Source: Pseudanabaena sp. FACHB-2040 (GTDB taxonomy: Bacteria; Cyanobacteriota; Cyanobacteriia; Phormidesmidales; Phormidesmidaceae). Taken from it: a stretch of 64,000 bases of DNA. The position numbers were made by a program, and so were the translations under genes. Location: assembly GCF_014696715.1 (NCBI RefSeq), contig NZ_JACJQO010000005.1:806001-870000 (forward strand). Reading direction: 5' to 3'. Positions 61,770 to 64,000 of the stretch are shown in pieces; position 1 is the stretch's first letter; the number at the start of each line of letters is the position of its first letter. Under the pieces are notes generated by a model. The model made no database searches and was not told the origin of the DNA. It saw only the letters and a program-made list of their open reading frames with translations.

Positions 61770-62696
61770 ATGGATTTCACTGCAGCTCTACCCACGTTTC
61801 TAATCACCCTGCGAGAAGGGGTGGAGGCAGCCCTAGTCGTCGGCATCGTGCTGGCCTGTCTGAGTAAGGCCAATCAGCCTCAGCTCAACCGCTGGGCCTA
61901 TTTAGGCGTGCTGGCGGGACTGGTGGGCAGCATCATGATCGGCATTGCCTTGGGATCGGGGCTGCAGCAGCTCCAGCTAGTGCTGCCGAATCTAGAATCG
62001 GTGGTTAAGCCGCTGCTGAATGTGTTGTTTTGTGCGATCGCAATTATCCTCCTGAGCTGGATGCTGGTATGGATGACTCAACAGTCTCGTTCACTCAAGT
62101 CCGAGATCGAAGGTAACGTCACCACTGCTCTGAAAAACTCTGATACGGCCGCCTGGAGCGTCTTTAGCCTGATCTGCATTGCCGTGCTGCGAGAAGGCTT
62201 TGAAACGGTGCTGTTTCTCTTTACTACGGTGCAGCAGGGGTCGACAGCGGCTGCGGTGGGAGGTGCGATCGCAGGTCTGTTCAGCGCCGCCCTGATCGGT
62301 CTGGCCCTCTTCCGCTGGGGCATTCGCATCAACCTAAAGCAGTTCTTTCAGGTGATGGGTGTGCTGCTGCTGCTGATCGTCGGCGGCCTAGTGCTCTCTG
62401 CATTTAAGAACCTGGATGCGGCTCTAGCTGCCATCAGCCAGCTCGACCTGCGCAACTCCGATCTCTGCTTTTCCCAGACTTCCTGCATCTTAGGGCCAGA
62501 GGTTTGGAATGGCACTCACTTTCTGCCTGAGAAAAAGTTTCCCGGCATTCTGCTCAAAACCCTCTTCGGCTACCGCGAACACCTCTACCTGCTTCAGGTT
62601 CTGGCCTATCTAGGCTTCCTCTTCACCATCGGTGGCACCTATTTCCGCAGCCTAAACCCACACACATCAGCAGGGAAGACGGCTGTTAGTCAGTAA
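61770..62696 (+). CDS. FTR1/EfeU-family iron permease
   Basis: A 308-residue membrane protein with seven hydrophobic segments. Two REGxE motifs are present: TLREGVEAALVVGIVLACLS (residues 13-32) and AVLREGFETVLFLFTTVQQG, which bind iron in FTR1 and EfeU permeases. Start ATG 61770; a TTG at 61746 is in frame. It would import ferrous or ferric iron at low concentration. EfeO and EfeB are not adjacent. The Crp-type gene follows 330 bases later; a hairpin near 62743-62758 probably ends the mRNA. Confidence 0.9.
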   Translation: MDFTAALPTFLITLREGVEAALVVGIVLACLSKANQPQLNRWAYLGVLAGLVGSIMIGIALGSGLQQLQLVLPNLESVVKPLLNVLFCAIAIILLSWMLVWMTQQSRSLKSEIEGNVTTALKNSDTAAWSVFSLICIAVLREGFETVLFLFTTVQQGSTAAAVGGAIAGLFSAALIGLALFRWGIRINLKQFFQVMGVLLLLIVGGLVLSAFKNLDAALAAISQLDLRNSDLCFSQTSCILGPEVWNGTHFLPEKKFPGILLKTLFGYREHLYLLQVLAYLGFLFTIGGTYFRSLNPHTSAGKTAVSQ

Positions 62697-62742
62697 GAAC
62701 TAAGCCGCCTAGCAACCAGACCCTGCCTAGGCAGCCATCCTA

Positions 62743-62758
62743 GCGGCAGTGCTGCCGC
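62743..62758 (+). terminator. Hairpin after FTR1 gene
   Basis: GCGGCAG and CTGCCGC form a perfect inverted repeat separated by two bases, 46 bases after the FTR1 stop, with larger flanking complementarity (GCCGCCTAG to CTAGCGGC). The 62697-63026 gap has no gene, but an ACTCCTCACC-like string near 62819 and hairpins TTCCA/TGGAA near 62790-62811 are present. Confidence 0.45.
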
Positions 62759-62924
62759 TGCCTTGAGGAGACAACCCCCTCCAAGGCACCTTCCAGCGCG
62801 AAGCATTGGAAAGAAAAGACTCCTCACCCCCAATCGCAATACCCCTTCTTGAACAACAGACCTAAGGGAACCCCTAGCACGCCGTCTTCGCGTCCCCACG
62901 CCTACACAATCACGCGAAGTTCGA

Positions 62925-62975
62925 TTGTATTCAAATTCATTTAGATCCAATTCTCATTTCACTTTGCTTTAAGCT
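62925..62975. promoter_or_regulatory. AT-rich region with Fur-box-like sequence
   Basis: GTATTCAAATTCATTTAGAT followed by CCAATTCTCATTTC is AT-rich and recalls the AATGAGAAT/ATTCTCATT-like modules of Fur boxes. Its position upstream of a Crp-type gene and after an iron permease fits iron control, but the match is loose. Confidence 0.25.
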
Positions 62976-63026
62976 GTGATATCGTAAGCGAAGTATTTCA
63001 GCCTAATTAGCGTGGGTCTAAGCAAA

Positions 63027-63629
63027 ATGAGCACGTTGACTCAACTTCAAGCCAAGCTTCAAATGTCCGTGCCCGTTGCAGCACCCAGTCGCACCTTCCC
63101 CAGTCGCACCTCATTACCGACTAAGAAGGGGCTGTACTGGCTTTTAAAGTCAGGTGTTGCCCGCACGCTGTGCTATTTGGAAGATGGGAGCGTCATTACC
63201 CTAGGAATTTGGGGAGCCGGCGATGTAGTGGGCGAACCGCTCTCCAAGGCCCAACCCTTCGTTATCGAAACCCTCTCCAAAGTAGACGCCGAGCCAATTC
63301 TGGCAGCTAACTGGCAACCCCCTGCTGAAGTTTTGCTCAGCTACTGGCAGCAGACCGAGGCGCTGCTGTTAACCCGCGCCAACCGTCGAGCAGATGCTGT
63401 TCTGCTAGGTGTTTTAGGATGGCTGGCCCGTCGTTTTGGACAACAGATTGACCGGGGTTGTTTAATTGGCTTACGGCTGACCCACCAGGACTTAGCTGAG
63501 CTGAGCGGCCTAACTCGCGTCACTGTCACCCGTCTCCTCGGCCAGCTTGAAGATCAGGGCCTTATCTATCGGCCCTCGCGTCAACTAATCTTGGCCCAAG
63601 AGACTGAGCACTGGCACTACGAGATCTAG
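63027..63629 (+). CDS. Crp-family HTH transcription regulator
   Basis: A 200-residue regulator starting at ATG 63027; a GTG at 63012 is an alternative. Residues ~35-85 form the cyclic-nucleotide-binding-like beta-roll (LKSGVARTLCYLEDGSVITL, GIWGAGDVVGEPLS), without the cAMP-contacting Glu/Arg-Ser set. The HTH is 'LTHQDLAELSGLTRVTVTRL' (residues ~153-172), then LGQLEDQGLIYRPSRQL. The N-terminal 30 residues are Pro/Thr/Ser-rich. Proximity to an iron permease suggests metal or redox control, by position only. Confidence 0.87.
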   Translation: MSTLTQLQAKLQMSVPVAAPSRTFPSRTSLPTKKGLYWLLKSGVARTLCYLEDGSVITLGIWGAGDVVGEPLSKAQPFVIETLSKVDAEPILAANWQPPAEVLLSYWQQTEALLLTRANRRADAVLLGVLGWLARRFGQQIDRGCLIGLRLTHQDLAELSGLTRVTVTRLLGQLEDQGLIYRPSRQLILAQETEHWHYEI

Positions 63630-63810
63630 CCTCCGTAAAACTACGGCAATGAGCAGAAACAAGCTCAGGAGCCCGTAAATTCTCTGTGCCTAGCCTAAAT
63701 TGCTTGCCCTAGAATGAGCAGGTTGAGAAGGTTCTTTCTGTAAAGCTTCTAATTGTTCTTATTCTCAATCCTTTCTTCACAGTTACTGTTTTTTCATCCG
63801 CACTTTTCCG

Positions 63811-63843
63811 TTTATTTGTTTACCAAATAAGTAAACAAATAAA
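63811..63843. promoter_or_regulatory. Perfect 13-bp inverted repeat, operator-like
   Basis: TTTATTTGTTTAC (63811-63823) and GTAAACAAATAAA (63831-63843) are exact inverted complements with a 7-base spacer CAAATAA. The AT-rich palindrome is more like a regulator binding site than a terminator. It is in a 371-base gene-free end of the window. Its target gene would be past the right edge. Confidence 0.5.
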
Positions 63844-63874
63844 ACTAAACTTACTTACGTAAAAAATTGGCTTG

Positions 63875-63926
63875 CATGCGAAAGAGGGTCGGTGTCTTTT
63901 AAGAGATGTCGACCCTCTCTTGCGTG
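63875..63926. other. Long hairpin near right edge
   Basis: CATGCGAAAGAGGGTCG (63875-63891) can pair with CGACCCTCTCTTGCGTG (63910-63926), 14 Watson-Crick pairs plus two G-T pairs, with an 18-base loop that itself includes TCTTTTAAGA. No T-run follows. It could be a structured leader or a small RNA. Confidence 0.4.
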
Positions 63927-64000
63927 AAACTACAGGCTTTGTATTGATAAATATAGCTTTTCTAAAGCAGCCAGATTTAGCGTTACTTACTCCAGATCTT

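Noticed and set aside
62819-62829. ACTCCTCACCC string resembling the core of the cyanobacterial small RNA Yfr1
   Set aside because: One mismatch to ACTCCTCACAC as I remember it, and the flanking hairpins do not have the expected Yfr1 layout; genomic context (after an iron permease) is also unusual.

Overview
The window is a piece of a cyanobacterial chromosome. Diagnostic genes are phosphoribulokinase (prk), ferredoxin-NADP+ reductase with an N-terminal CpcD-like phycobilisome-linker domain (petH), a CpcS/CpeS-type phycobiliprotein lyase, an NblB-like HEAT protein, and DUF1830 and DUF4079 proteins. The HIP1 octamer GCGATCGC, typical of many cyanobacteria, recurs throughout (for example near 2362, 17362, 24412 and 62035). 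Gene style (many PAS, GAF, GGDEF and EAL proteins, TPR and pentapeptide proteins, moderately high GC) suggests a filamentous Leptolyngbya/Nodosilinea-like organism, but no rRNA or tRNA is present to confirm this.

Layout. 1-9.3 kb: the C-terminal half of an ABC exporter, a DICT/degenerate HD-GYP sensor with a pentapeptide protein, two radical SAM enzymes (one followed by a CPXCG zinc-ribbon protein), DUF1830 and DUF4079 proteins and a TPR protein. 9.3-10 kb: a small XRE regulator divergent from an 81-residue protein, with two matching operator-like palindromes between them. 10-21 kb: a Tat-exported intradiol dioxygenase, a GAF-EAL protein, an XPB-like helicase, a two-gene Pepco-like/caspase-GUN4 unit, an isoaspartyl peptidase and a large hybrid histidine kinase. 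21-35 kb: a secreted LEA-like protein, a YdeI-family protein, a TPR protein, aspartase with a SWIM protein, a Crp regulator, a lone receiver, a TetR regulator with a CrtI-type desaturase, LtrA, an F420-reductase-like protein, MoxR and RibF. 35.8-47.3 kb: two convergent c-di-GMP proteins, prk, petH, hom, prmC and the HEAT protein. 47.4-53 kb: a methyltransferase, an LD-carboxypeptidase, a propeller-transglutaminase, an ABC ATPase with a PH-like membrane protein, a 21-bp minisatellite and a small hypothetical gene. 53.7-58.5 kb: an AT-richer accessory stretch with all genes on the + strand (lipase, DUF1304, GNAT, ComB-like, a decayed gene, ABM monooxygenase, VOC). 58.7-64 kb: a phycobiliprotein lyase, an ABC-exporter remnant beside a PpiC-type foldase, an Uma2 remnant, a 2OG-Fe(II) oxygenase, an FTR1 iron permease and a Crp-type regulator.

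How the parts work together. prk and petH are divergent and both serve photosynthetic carbon and electron flow; petH carries a nested stem in its leader and an internal Met start, the features expected for making long and short FNR forms. Four proteins have c-di-GMP-type domains, and one of them has a GAF with a bilin-lyase-like Cys-His.

The most unusual items are: (i) the caspase-GUN4 fusion encoded 16 nt downstream of a Pepco-like protein, a candidate tetrapyrrole-linked cell-death or stress protease system; (ii) two small paralogous genes 20 kb apart whose leaders each carry a hairpin with AGGAA in its 3' arm, ending exactly 4 nt before the start codon, a candidate shared translational switch.
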